Source of the DNA: Planctomycetota bacterium
Lineage (GTDB): Bacteria; Planctomycetota; Planctomycetia; Pirellulales; Pirellulaceae
DNA length: 64,000 bases
Assembly: GCA_024277285.1 (NCBI GenBank)
Contig: JAJRVM010000204.1
Span: 4,601 to 68,600, forward strand
Direction of reading: 5' to 3'
Below the pieces are notes generated by a model. It ran no database searches and was not told the origin of the DNA. It saw only the letters and a list, made by a program, of their open reading frames with translations. This document shows, piece after piece, positions 19,908 through 28,311 of the stretch; the first letter of the stretch is position 1, and each line of letters opens with the position of its first letter. The position numbers and the translations under genes are program-made.

Positions 19908-19918
19908 TCGTATCTGCC
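19895..19918. repeat. 12-bp tandem duplication at a start region
   Basis: TTCGTATCTGCA (19895-19906) is followed by TTCGTATCTGCC (19907-19918). The duplication contains one of the two candidate start codons of the leftward propeller gene, so it may have created the longer N-terminus. Confidence 0.8.
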
Positions 19919-20050
19919 TAGTCGTTGCCGTTCATGGTTTGTTCACAGTTATGGCTGGGTCACAGTTGCTGCACGATTGGCTGTGGCTCACTGCACTCAC
20001 AACGCAAATTGACCTCTTGTAGCGGCCTACGGGTAGCTCACCAGGCGCTT

Positions 20051-20161
20051 TCACCCATGGGACAAGCCCATGGGAGTCTTTTGAAAGCGACATTACTTCA
20101 ATCCGCTAAACTACTACTGTCTTTTGTACACTGCGTCCTCTTCACCGCAGGGACTGCGGTG
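20051..20161. repeat. CAAG-loop hairpin repeat, copy with CCCATGGG stem
   Basis: TTCA then CCCATGGG (20054-20061), ACAAG, CCCATGGG (20067-20074), followed by AGTC. Further on come GCTAAACT and CTTTTG as in the copy at 36821-36935, and a second hairpin ACCGCAG-GGA-CTGCGGT (20144-20160). It belongs to a family with different stems but the same loop at 36841, 49887 and 56283. Confidence 0.75.
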
Positions 20162-20197
20162 CCACACTGCGTCGATTTGCGGTTGGTTGTCGCATGA

Positions 20198-21874
20198 CTA
20201 TTCCGCTTGCCCCGCCCCTTCGACCAACGTCACACATTGATCCGCCACAATGTCCACAAACGCTTCCACCTTGCCGGTCGGCCAACGCACCACCACTCGA
20301 TCGACCTTGGCGCGTTTTCCCAAACCGAACTGCAGTCGTGAACCAAAATGACTCTGGTAGCCGCGACCCGCAAGCACTTCGGCCACTTGGGTGAGATCTC
20401 CCGTGACCACGCGCACACGTGCACCTACGCCCGCGCGGTTGCTGCGGGTGCCGCTCACCCGCACTTGCAACCAGTGGTTTCCGGTTACCGAATCGTTACG
20501 GAGCAGCTGCGGAGGGGCATGCGAATTGAGAATAACGACCTCTAACTCACCGTCGTTATCCAGATCATCCAAGCCAATGCCGCGACTGCTTTCCACTTCT
20601 TTCAAGCCATTGCCACAACGGCTTGACACGTCGACGAACGTTCCTTTGCCCGTATTCATCAGTAGAAAATTCGGGATCTTCAGTGCGGTACGGTCGTCAA
20701 TGTCTTCGATTCGATCGAAATGGCCACACGCAATAAAGATGTCACGATCCCCATCGTTATCGAAATCGGCGAACCCGGTACCCCAGTTAACGTGCGGGTA
20801 AAGGTCGTTCGTGATTCCCACGGCGCTGCTGGCATCCTCGAACAAACCATCACCCAAATTGCGATAGAGAACCGGCATTTCCACCTGATAGTCCGTCATG
20901 AACAGATCGAGATCGCCGTCATTGTCGAAATCGCCGCAATCGACCCCCATGCTGGAGTTTTCCTTGCCGTCAAAGTCGTACGCCACACCGGCGATCAATC
21001 CCATTTCTTCAAAGTGACCGTGGCCGTCATTTTGAAACAAGAAATTGGCTTTCCCATCGTGGCAAACGAACACGTCCGCATCACCATCGTCGTCAAAATC
21101 GGCGCAGACCATCCCCATGCCGGGACCGGCGTGAGCACCGATGCCAGACTCCTGGCTGACGTCGGTGAAGGAGCCGTCTCCATCGTTCCGGTAGAGTGTA
21201 TCGGGCACGGGGTGGTAGTAGTTGGGGCCGGCCTGATACGAGCGCCCGTCGATGACGATCGGCACGTGATTGTCGTAGTTGAAATCGACGTAGTTCGCCA
21301 CATACAGGTCGAGATCGCCGTCGCCGTCCATATCGAACATGGCCGTACCCGCGCCGACCAGATTAGCGTTGTCGACCCTCGCCTGCGCGGTAGCATCAGA
21401 AAATGTACCGTCACCGTTATTGCGAAAAAGGACGTTGGTGCCAAAGTTATTCAGATACAAATCGGGAAACCCGTCGTTATCATAATCTCCGGCCGTCACT
21501 CCCAATCCGAATCCACGATCGCCCACTCCCGCAGCCTGAGTTGCATCGGTGAACGTCCCGTTCCCATTGTTGTGATAGAGCGTGTTTCGAGGGACGTCAT
21601 CGAGCACGGTTCCCTTGAGCGGCGCGCCATTGAGGAAGTAGATGTCGATATAGCCATCGAGGTCATAATCGAAAAGCACGAGCCCCGCCACCATCCCTTC
21701 GACGATGTACCCTTGCCCGCTCCCCCCGTGGTTGTGCCGGAACGTGAGTCCCGCTTCGGCCGTGGTGTTGACGAGCTGGATCGAACAGGCGGGCGGCTGC
21801 GCCGCAACCAGAGGACCGCCGACCGCCAATGACAGGACCATCCCAAAAACCGACATACAACTTCGCACTTGCAT
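20198..21874 (-). CDS. CRTAC1-like FG-GAP/UnbV secreted propeller, arm B member 1
   Basis: This 558-residue protein starts at the ATG at 21874, preceded by GGAGAGG; the longer reading to 21916 has no such site. The signal peptide (CMSVFGMVLSLAVGGPLVAA) precedes CSIQLVNTTAEAGLTFRH. FG-GAP repeats carry DYDLDGYIDIYFLNG, DYDNDGFPDLYLNNFG and DMDGDGDLDLYVANY loops; the UnbV/ASPIC tail is AGRGYQSHFGSRLQFGLGK and VVVRWPTG. It is very similar along its length to the product of 18168-19907 and less so to the three rightward members, so arm B looks like its own duplication. The upstream gene, 329 bp away on the same strand, is the second membrane-anchored TPR protein. Confidence 0.88.
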   Translation of the reverse strand: MQVRSCMSVFGMVLSLAVGGPLVAAQPPACSIQLVNTTAEAGLTFRHNHGGSGQGYIVEGMVAGLVLFDYDLDGYIDIYFLNGAPLKGTVLDDVPRNTLYHNNGNGTFTDATQAAGVGDRGFGLGVTAGDYDNDGFPDLYLNNFGTNVLFRNNGDGTFSDATAQARVDNANLVGAGTAMFDMDGDGDLDLYVANYVDFNYDNHVPIVIDGRSYQAGPNYYHPVPDTLYRNDGDGSFTDVSQESGIGAHAGPGMGMVCADFDDDGDADVFVCHDGKANFLFQNDGHGHFEEMGLIAGVAYDFDGKENSSMGVDCGDFDNDGDLDLFMTDYQVEMPVLYRNLGDGLFEDASSAVGITNDLYPHVNWGTGFADFDNDGDRDIFIACGHFDRIEDIDDRTALKIPNFLLMNTGKGTFVDVSSRCGNGLKEVESSRGIGLDDLDNDGELEVVILNSHAPPQLLRNDSVTGNHWLQVRVSGTRSNRAGVGARVRVVTGDLTQVAEVLAGRGYQSHFGSRLQFGLGKRAKVDRVVVRWPTGKVEAFVDIVADQCVTLVEGAGQAE

Positions 21875-22203
21875 ACCTCTCCGCACTCCCGAAAAAACGG
21901 CATTGCAAAAACGCAACCATGCTGCCTAAGACCAGATTCCATCACACGCCAAGTCACCAGGCTTGAAGTCGCCTAACGGGCTACCGCCCGCAACGACGGG
22001 CAACGCCCCATGCGTTGCTCAAAAACAGGTACCCAACTCCATCCTACTCTGGCGCCGCGTGAGGCTCCTGTCCAGTCGAATACCACGCACGGTCGCATGC
22101 GCCGGAATTCGGCCGAAACGCCAATGGACGATCAACCGTAGTTGTCCCGCAGCGGATTCCGTCTAGGGCGACTCACTCGAAGAATGCCGCTACGGTGATT
22201 GCA
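21875..22203. other. 329-bp intergenic region between TPR and propeller genes
   Basis: Contains a short GC hairpin region (GGGCTACCGCCC near 21978) and the ribosome site of the propeller gene, but no supported gene or match to the window's repeat families. Unlike arm A, where the TPR and propeller genes overlap, arm B has this spacer. Confidence 0.45.
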
Positions 22204-23760
22204 CTACGGTATTTGAACTGGCCCTTGCGGTGCACGCTTGCCGCGTTTCTCCAGCGCGTCGGCTGCGGCAAGCGCAGCCTCGGCGGCCGCTTCATCACCG
22301 GTCGCTTTGCAGGTAATCGCCAGAAACTGATACCCCGCGACACTCGGCTGTCGGCGCACCGCTTCTTGAGCATACCAGCGAGCCTGGCCCGCCTTTTCAT
22401 GCATTACCAATAATTGCGCCAAGGACGCATACACCTCGATCGCGTGTGGTTGGACTGCCAACGCAAGTTTGAGTGTCGCCTCAGCAGCCTCCGGTTCGTT
22501 CAGCTGTTCGCTCAGTTTTGCGCTCACCAGGTAATGCAGCAACTGAAATGGCTGGAGCTGAATGAGACGTTGCCGCACGACACGCGCCTCGATCAACATC
22601 CCGGCCTTCTCGTAAAGGTCGGCCAACATGGAAAGGGCCGTCGAACTGCCTGGCGAGAGTGCCAACGCACGCATCAAGAGACGCTCGGTTTCCATCGAGT
22701 TACCGCGGTCGCGATAGACGGCAGCGGCCTCACACATGATCGTCACCGTGGTCTGCAACGCGTCGGCCGTCACCAGGACGTCGTAGCGGTTCTTCTTGTC
22801 CAACGGCTGCGACTTCTTCATCTCCTGGAACTTCTTGCGGTACTTCTCCGCCTCCTCGTTTTTCTTCAATCGCGCACAAGCATTACCTAGCGCGAAGTAG
22901 ACGTTAGCCGCGCGCGATCCCAGCTCCACCGCCTTCTTCAAACTCACCTCCGCCTCCGCCGCCTTGCCCAACTTCAACTGCGCCTGCCCCAGAACGGTCC
23001 AGTACGCGGACGCCTCGGGATGGGCAACCAGTGCATCTTGAACCACTTTTTCGGCCTCTTCGCAGCGTCCCAGCTTCGTCAGAGCGACGGCCAAATGATG
23101 TTGCACATCGGGTGTCACCAAACCGGCGTCAAGCGCCTTTTCAAGTGTGTCCACCGCCAACTGGCTGTTGCCACGATCCATCGCAATCGCCGCCAAGTTG
23201 ACGTAGTAGGCCACCTGCTTGGGATCCAACTCAATACACTTCTCCCACAACTCCTCGGCCTTTCCACTTCGTCGAAACCGCGACTCCAACAATGCGACAA
23301 CGTGCAGCGCTTGAGGCTCAGCAGGGTGCCGCTGCCGCAACTCTTCCGCCACCTGCTCCGCCTCGGCCTGCAACCGCTCGACGGTCGAAGGGACCGCAAT
23401 CACCGGCAAGCGAATCGTCGATTCGGCCAGCCGGCGCGACAGGCCTCCACCAGCGGCCTGTTGCGAACCCGAATCCTGGCCAGATGACGTACCATCCCCA
23501 CCCGCCGATTCCCGGTCGGCAGGTAAGAACCGTTTCTCCCTTCCAGCCGTACCAGATGCATCCCCCCCAGCCTCATCGGCACTGGTTCCATCGGCACTGG
23601 TTCCATCGGCATTAGGTGCATCGGGAGGCGTGAGAACAATCACGACCAGGATAATGGCCAATGCCACCACCACCGCGCCGAGCAGCAGGATCACGAATGA
23701 CGAGCTACGTTTTTCCCGGCTGGAGACCACGTTCTGTGTTGATTCCGGTTCGTCTGGCAT
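22204..23760 (-). CDS. Membrane-anchored TPR protein (arm B of CRTAC1-like locus)
   Basis: This 518-residue paralogue of 9304-10758 has a cytoplasmic N-terminus, one transmembrane helix at about 21-44 (SFVILLLGAVVVALAIILVV), the LTPPD linker, then a low-complexity stretch with in-frame repeats (GTSADGTSADE), followed by TPR-like repeats from about 140 to 500 (LWEKCIELDPKQVAYYVNLA; ALDAGLVTPDVQHHLAVAL). The matching WEKCIELD segment is also in the arm A protein. It is a predicted periplasmic scaffold anchored in the membrane. It is the first gene of the leftward arm, with two CRTAC1-like propeller genes downstream, and is divergent from the large TPR-propeller fusion gene at 24178. Confidence 0.86.
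   Translation of the reverse strand: MPDEPESTQNVVSSREKRSSSFVILLLGAVVVALAIILVVIVLTPPDAPNADGTSADGTSADEAGGDASGTAGREKRFLPADRESAGGDGTSSGQDSGSQQAAGGGLSRRLAESTIRLPVIAVPSTVERLQAEAEQVAEELRQRHPAEPQALHVVALLESRFRRSGKAEELWEKCIELDPKQVAYYVNLAAIAMDRGNSQLAVDTLEKALDAGLVTPDVQHHLAVALTKLGRCEEAEKVVQDALVAHPEASAYWTVLGQAQLKLGKAAEAEVSLKKAVELGSRAANVYFALGNACARLKKNEEAEKYRKKFQEMKKSQPLDKKNRYDVLVTADALQTTVTIMCEAAAVYRDRGNSMETERLLMRALALSPGSSTALSMLADLYEKAGMLIEARVVRQRLIQLQPFQLLHYLVSAKLSEQLNEPEAAEATLKLALAVQPHAIEVYASLAQLLVMHEKAGQARWYAQEAVRRQPSVAGYQFLAITCKATGDEAAAEAALAAADALEKRGKRAPQGPVQIP
23574..23624 (-). repeat. 15-bp tandem repeat inside TPR gene
   Basis: CATCGGCACTGGTTC occurs at 23574-23588 and 23589-23603, then a diverged unit (23604-23618) and a partial unit. 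Read on the coding strand it adds GTSAD blocks to the linker after the transmembrane helix, in frame. Confidence 0.88.
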
Positions 23761-24177
23761 GCTAGAGTCTTAAACGCCATTTGGCACGAGTTACTGTGGC
23801 GAGAGATCGATACTCCCGGGTTCGTCCCCGAGTCGCTTTGTCAAAACTTTACCGCAATAATCTATCGTAAGGCACGCAACTGACCGTGGCAACTCTTCGC
23901 CCCTTCGCCACCGTAGGCGAATACGCCCCGGCACACGGCTTCGCCGCCGCCCCGACGCGGACGTTTCACGTTTGCCGGTGCGCCCACGCCGCAGCGTGGC
24001 AACTTGTAATTGGTTTCAAAGGTCCACTTTCATAGCGTTTTACCGTACCCGAGGCGTGCATCTCCCTTCCCGAAGAGCTGCGCGCGAAACTGCAAGGCGG
24101 GCTCGACGACTGACGCGGAACGCGCAACGCAAAACACTCGGCTCGCGGGCGGAAGACCCCGCATTAGGAGAAACACC
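23761..24177. other. 417-bp divergent intergenic region
   Basis: It separates the leftward TPR gene from the rightward TPR-propeller fusion gene, so it must hold both promoters, but no confident promoter boxes were picked out. No repeat family member was recognised. An in-frame extension of the fusion gene to 24010 lies here but encodes Arg-rich sequence before the signal peptide and is not supported. Confidence 0.45.
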
Positions 24178-27100
24178 ATGTGGCATCGCGTGATTCGGAG
24201 TCGCCAACGGCGGACAGCTGCTCAAACGGCCTTTTTTTCACGGTCGTTCTTGATCGCCATGGTCGGCGCCGTGGTGGGCGCCGTGGCGTTTTCCCCCACA
24301 CCGTCATGGGCTCAGGAACCTGCCACGCATCAAGAATCGAAGCCGACCAAGGCCACCGCACCTGCCAGTACGGCCGAGATGGCTGCGGCGTTGGCCCGAT
24401 TCAACCGAGGTTCGGCACTGATGGAGCAGTACGAATATGGCGAGGCTGCAAAGGCCTTTGCCAAAGTGCTCGAGACGATGCCCGATTGGACCGCCGCGCG
24501 ATTCAACTTCGGACTTGCGAACCTGAATCAAGACACGGCCGCGAGTTCCGATGCAGCCGTCAAGTCGTTTCAAGCCGTGCTGGCGGCCGACCCCGGGAAT
24601 CTACACACCTTGTTCTGCCTGGGAATGTACTACCAACACAAGGGTGACAACGAACGGGCCATGGTCTACTTCGCGCGCGTGCATTGGGCAGATCCGGACG
24701 AGCCCTACGTCGCCTTCAAGTACGGGGAAGCCTTGCTCTCGAACGGTCGCACGGACGAGGGCATTAAGGTCATGGAAAAAGTCATCGCCATCGACCCGGG
24801 GTTCATGTCCGCGATTTACCGGTTGGCGTTGCTCTATCGACGCTCGGCCGGGATCGACAAGGCCAAGCTGCTACTCAAACGTTTTCAAGCGCTGAGCACG
24901 GCCGAAGTGGCGGGCGGAGCATTTGCCGTGCAAAAGGTCTACGGGACGGTTGGCAAATACTATCAAGTGCTCGGTGCGGACAATCACCCGCTCGTTCGCA
25001 AACCAGCAAGCAGCAAACATCGTATCCTCTTCGCACCGGATGTGGAGCCATTCGATCAAACGACGCATGCATGGCGGTGGCACGAGAGCTCGATCGGCCT
25101 GCCCGGGATCGCTGTGGCTGACGTCGATCACGATGGTGACTTGGATCTGTTCATTTCGGCCACACGAGAGGATGGCGGCGGAGCGATCTGGCACAACGAT
25201 GGGGCTGGTAAGTTCACGATTGCGACGCCAATCGACAAACGGGTGATTTCCGCCGCGTTTGGTGATATTGATAACGACGGTGACGATGATCTTTGGCTGG
25301 GATGTGCCGGTCCTGACTTCCTGCTCGAAAACAACGGCAAAGGAGAGTTCTCCCAGGGCACGTTCGCCCCAGATGCCGATCGCCCAGACGCCCGTGGTCA
25401 AGACGCCAGTGGCGACGGCACGTTGACCAGTCTAGCACGGCTGGTTGACATCGACAGTGACGGTGATCTTGACCTGCTCGCTTTCCGGCTCGCCGCCGGC
25501 GCAGTCCCAGCCACCACCACCGCAACCCCGGCGACAAGCAGCATCTTCAACAACAACCGCGACGGCACGTTCGTCGACGTGGCCGAGAAACTTGGTCTGC
25601 AATTGGGCGACACACCGGTCGCCGCGGTGATCTGCGACGACTTGGACAATGACCGTGATCTGGACCTGCTGGTCTTCCCGGTCGGCAATCGAAAGCCGAT
25701 CATCTGGGAGAACAACCGCATGAGTGCCTTTCGGCTGCGCGACCCCGCGACTGCTGGCCTGACATGCAGCAACGTCATCAGCGCCACGACCGGCGACCCC
25801 GACAAGGACGGCGATCGCGACCTGCTGGTCTTCACCAAAGACGCAACCACCTTGTACGAAAACGTGGGCCGATTTCGCTTTCGTTTGCACCAGCAATTTG
25901 CGCGGCGACATGGATCGTTACGTGCTACCGGCGGGCAGTTTGTCGACATCGATAACGATGGCGACTTGGACCTGGTACTGAGCGACGGCCAGCGCCGCGA
26001 CGGCACGCGTGGCCCGGCGTTGCTGGTCAACCAATGGCCACAACGCGAACTCGTCGATCTCAATCAGATTGATCCGGGGAATCTGCTCGCCGCGATTGAC
26101 ACGCACGGCCCAGCCAGCTGCGTAGCGGCCGATTTCACCGGAAACGGCCGCTGCGACCTGCTGGTCGCAGCCTGTGGCCAGAAACCGATGTTGATCAAGA
26201 ACATCACCTCGGGCGGCCACTGGATCGAGCTCGATTTGCGCGGCCGGATCGGACGTGACAAGATGACACGGTCCAATAGCTCCGCGATCGGAACGCGCGT
26301 GGAAGTCAAGACCGGTGCCGTCTTCCAACAGTCGATCGTGGGCGGAGTCTCCGGACCCGTCGCGGCACTGCCGCTGCGCGTGCATGCCGGCCTGGGCGAC
26401 TACCCCAAAGTCGATTGGCTGCGGATCATTTGGCCCGATGCCGTTCTGCAGGCCGAAACCGAATTGGCAGGTGACCGCGTCACACCAGTTATCGAAGTGT
26501 CTCGCAAGACCTCCTCGTGTCCGTATCTGTTCGCTTGGGACGGCGACCGTTTCCGATTCGTCAGCGATTTTGGAGGCGTTGGCGGTCTGGGGTACCTGGT
26601 CGCTCCCGGCACCTATGCCGTACCCGACCCAACCGAATACGTCCCCGTGAATAACCTGCAACCGCGCGACGGTTGCTATGTGCTCAACGCATTGACTCCG
26701 CTGGAAGAAGTGACTTACTTCGACGAGGCGAAATTGATCGCCATCGATCACCCGACGGGCACACAGGTGCTGCCGAACGAAATGATGGCGATCAATGCCC
26801 AGCCGCCCGAATTCGAGATATTCTGCATTCGCACGCCGATCGAGCCCCAGCTGGTCCGCGACGACCGGGGCATCGACGTCACGAATAAAGTCGCTCGAGT
26901 CGATCGCCGCTACGCCGGGGCCACGCAGCGGGACACACGTTTCGCCGGGTTCGCCGAACCTCACTTCGTCGAACTTGACTTTGGCGATCGCCTGAAAAAG
27001 GTGCAAGCAGACGATCGGCTCGTGCTGGTCGCCTACGGCTGGGTCGAGTACGGGTATTCGTCCACCAATTATGCGGCGGCGCAAGCCGGGCTGCGGACCG

Positions 27101-27786
27101 AGGCGCCGAGCATCGAGGTGTTGCGCGACGGCAACTGGGTCCGAGTCTTCGACGAAGTTGGCTACCCGGCAGGCACGCAACACGTCATGACACTCGATGT
27201 CACCGGCAAGATTCGGCCCACCGACCAAATGATTCGGATCACTAGCAATATGGAGATTTACTGGGACCGCCTTTTCCTGGCAGTGCACCACAATGATGAA
27301 CCGCTACGGCTGAAAGAGGTCGCCGCGTCGAGCGCACACCTGCAGTATTTCGGGTTCCCACGCGAGTATTCGCCAGACGGACGACACCCAAACCTGAGTG
27401 ACTACGAGAATGTCGACCGTGGTATCACCTGGAAGCTGATGGCCGGCGCTTTCACGCGTTACGGCAAAGTGACCGAGTTGATACACCATGCGGATGACTG
27501 CTTCGTGATCATGGGCCGCGGTGAACAGCTCACATTGAAATTCCCAGTAGCTGCCTTCGGACCAGTCCCTGATGGCTATCGCCGGTCGTTCATCCTGAAA
27601 ACCGACAGTTTCTGCAAAGACATGGACCTCTACACCGCATTTCCCGATACGGTCGAGCCACTGCCGTTCCACGCCATGAGTGGATACCCCTACGGTCCCA
27701 ACGAACACTATCCCGACGATGCCAAACACGCTCGCTACCGTCGCCAATACAACACGCGCCACGTAAGGGTGCAAGCAGGCCGGTGA
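24178..27786 (+). CDS. Large exported TPR / FG-GAP / UnbV multidomain protein
   Basis: This 1202-residue protein starts at the ATG at 24178 (AGGAG eight bases upstream). Domain order: signal sequence or anchor about 20-45 (FLIAMVGAVVGAVAFSPTPS); TPR repeats about 65-240 (ALMEQYEYGEAAKAFAKVLE, LFCLGMYYQHKGDNERAMVY); FG-GAP propeller repeats about 305-690 with DVDHDGDLDLFIS, DIDNDGDDDLWLG and DIDNDGDLDLVLS loops; UnbV/ASPIC-like module about 700-790 (IGTRVEVKTG, LRIIWPDA); then a 400-residue C-terminal domain beginning CPYLFAWDGDRFRFVSDFGG. That last domain recurs, as far as I know, in acidobacterial and planctomycete FG-GAP proteins, without known function. It joins in one chain the two parts that are separate genes in the adjacent arms, and is divergent from the arm B TPR gene. 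Confidence 0.87.
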   Translation: MWHRVIRSRQRRTAAQTAFFSRSFLIAMVGAVVGAVAFSPTPSWAQEPATHQESKPTKATAPASTAEMAAALARFNRGSALMEQYEYGEAAKAFAKVLETMPDWTAARFNFGLANLNQDTAASSDAAVKSFQAVLAADPGNLHTLFCLGMYYQHKGDNERAMVYFARVHWADPDEPYVAFKYGEALLSNGRTDEGIKVMEKVIAIDPGFMSAIYRLALLYRRSAGIDKAKLLLKRFQALSTAEVAGGAFAVQKVYGTVGKYYQVLGADNHPLVRKPASSKHRILFAPDVEPFDQTTHAWRWHESSIGLPGIAVADVDHDGDLDLFISATREDGGGAIWHNDGAGKFTIATPIDKRVISAAFGDIDNDGDDDLWLGCAGPDFLLENNGKGEFSQGTFAPDADRPDARGQDASGDGTLTSLARLVDIDSDGDLDLLAFRLAAGAVPATTTATPATSSIFNNNRDGTFVDVAEKLGLQLGDTPVAAVICDDLDNDRDLDLLVFPVGNRKPIIWENNRMSAFRLRDPATAGLTCSNVISATTGDPDKDGDRDLLVFTKDATTLYENVGRFRFRLHQQFARRHGSLRATGGQFVDIDNDGDLDLVLSDGQRRDGTRGPALLVNQWPQRELVDLNQIDPGNLLAAIDTHGPASCVAADFTGNGRCDLLVAACGQKPMLIKNITSGGHWIELDLRGRIGRDKMTRSNSSAIGTRVEVKTGAVFQQSIVGGVSGPVAALPLRVHAGLGDYPKVDWLRIIWPDAVLQAETELAGDRVTPVIEVSRKTSSCPYLFAWDGDRFRFVSDFGGVGGLGYLVAPGTYAVPDPTEYVPVNNLQPRDGCYVLNALTPLEEVTYFDEAKLIAIDHPTGTQVLPNEMMAINAQPPEFEIFCIRTPIEPQLVRDDRGIDVTNKVARVDRRYAGATQRDTRFAGFAEPHFVELDFGDRLKKVQADDRLVLVAYGWVEYGYSSTNYAAAQAGLRTEAPSIEVLRDGNWVRVFDEVGYPAGTQHVMTLDVTGKIRPTDQMIRITSNMEIYWDRLFLAVHHNDEPLRLKEVAASSAHLQYFGFPREYSPDGRHPNLSDYENVDRGITWKLMAGAFTRYGKVTELIHHADDCFVIMGRGEQLTLKFPVAAFGPVPDGYRRSFILKTDSFCKDMDLYTAFPDTVEPLPFHAMSGYPYGPNEHYPDDAKHARYRRQYNTRHVRVQAGR

Positions 27787-28311
27787 AGCCCAACGCGTAG
27801 ACAAGGTAACGCGAGCGTCTCCGGCGTCAGGCGACGGGTGGCACTTTCATGAGCAAACGCAAGACAGCGTTGCCATCACCACACCACGCAACCGCGAGCG
27901 GAGCCAGTGCACGCAGCGGCGACAATGCGAGCCTCACGCAAGCGGATCGTGAAAACACTCACATCCGTTCGCGTAGTTTGAGGCCATTCAAGCTCGTGCA
28001 AATGGTACGCTAATGCGTCGATTCCCGCTCACTCAGCCCGTGCCACCCGGCCGACGCCCAAGGCGTGCCACACGATGCCCGGCACGTGGATCTTCTTCCT
28101 TCCGACTGACGGGGCAAATGCCGTTTCTTCGTCTATAGAAATCGCCAGATATTGCCCCGCGAAAATCCCTTGAATTCGGCAAGTTGGATGTATATCCTTT
28201 GAGAACAAGACCCTTGTTTCAGGGGGGTGGGGCAGGCCACACGAGAACCGGTCTGAAAAATGGTCGGGTGGTCCCGAGTATTGGCTTTCCAATAGTCTTA
28301 GGAGCGAAGGA
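27787..28311. other. 525-bp intergenic region holding a MITE-like element
   Basis: No gene is supported. Most of the region is the inverted-repeat element at 27835-28049, described separately. The remaining 260 bp before the phosphatase gene has no recognised feature. Confidence 0.5.
27835..28049. repeat. MITE-like element A, copy 1 (215 bp)
   Basis: Perfect 10-bp terminal inverted repeats: CGGGTGGCAC (27835-27844) and GTGCCACCCG (28040-28049). Inner inverted arms CGCGAGCGGA and TCCGTTCGCG also pair with one mismatch. The copy at 59051-59279 shares the start (GTGGCACTTTC), CCATCACCA, CGCGAGCGGA, TCCGTTCGCG, ATTCAAGCT and ATTCCCGCTCACTCAGCC. No open frame, so any movement would need a transposase elsewhere. 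Confidence 0.85.

Noticed and set aside
20720..21832. 370-codon plus-strand frame opposite the arm B propeller, rich in Ile/Val/Glu
   Set aside because: The repeated pattern is the reverse reading of the DxDxDG propeller repeats; similar antisense frames occur opposite the other propellers (for example 19026-20012).
25918..27291. 457-codon minus-strand frame inside the TPR-propeller fusion gene
   Set aside because: Antisense to a protein with clear domains; no ribosome site or recognisable protein.
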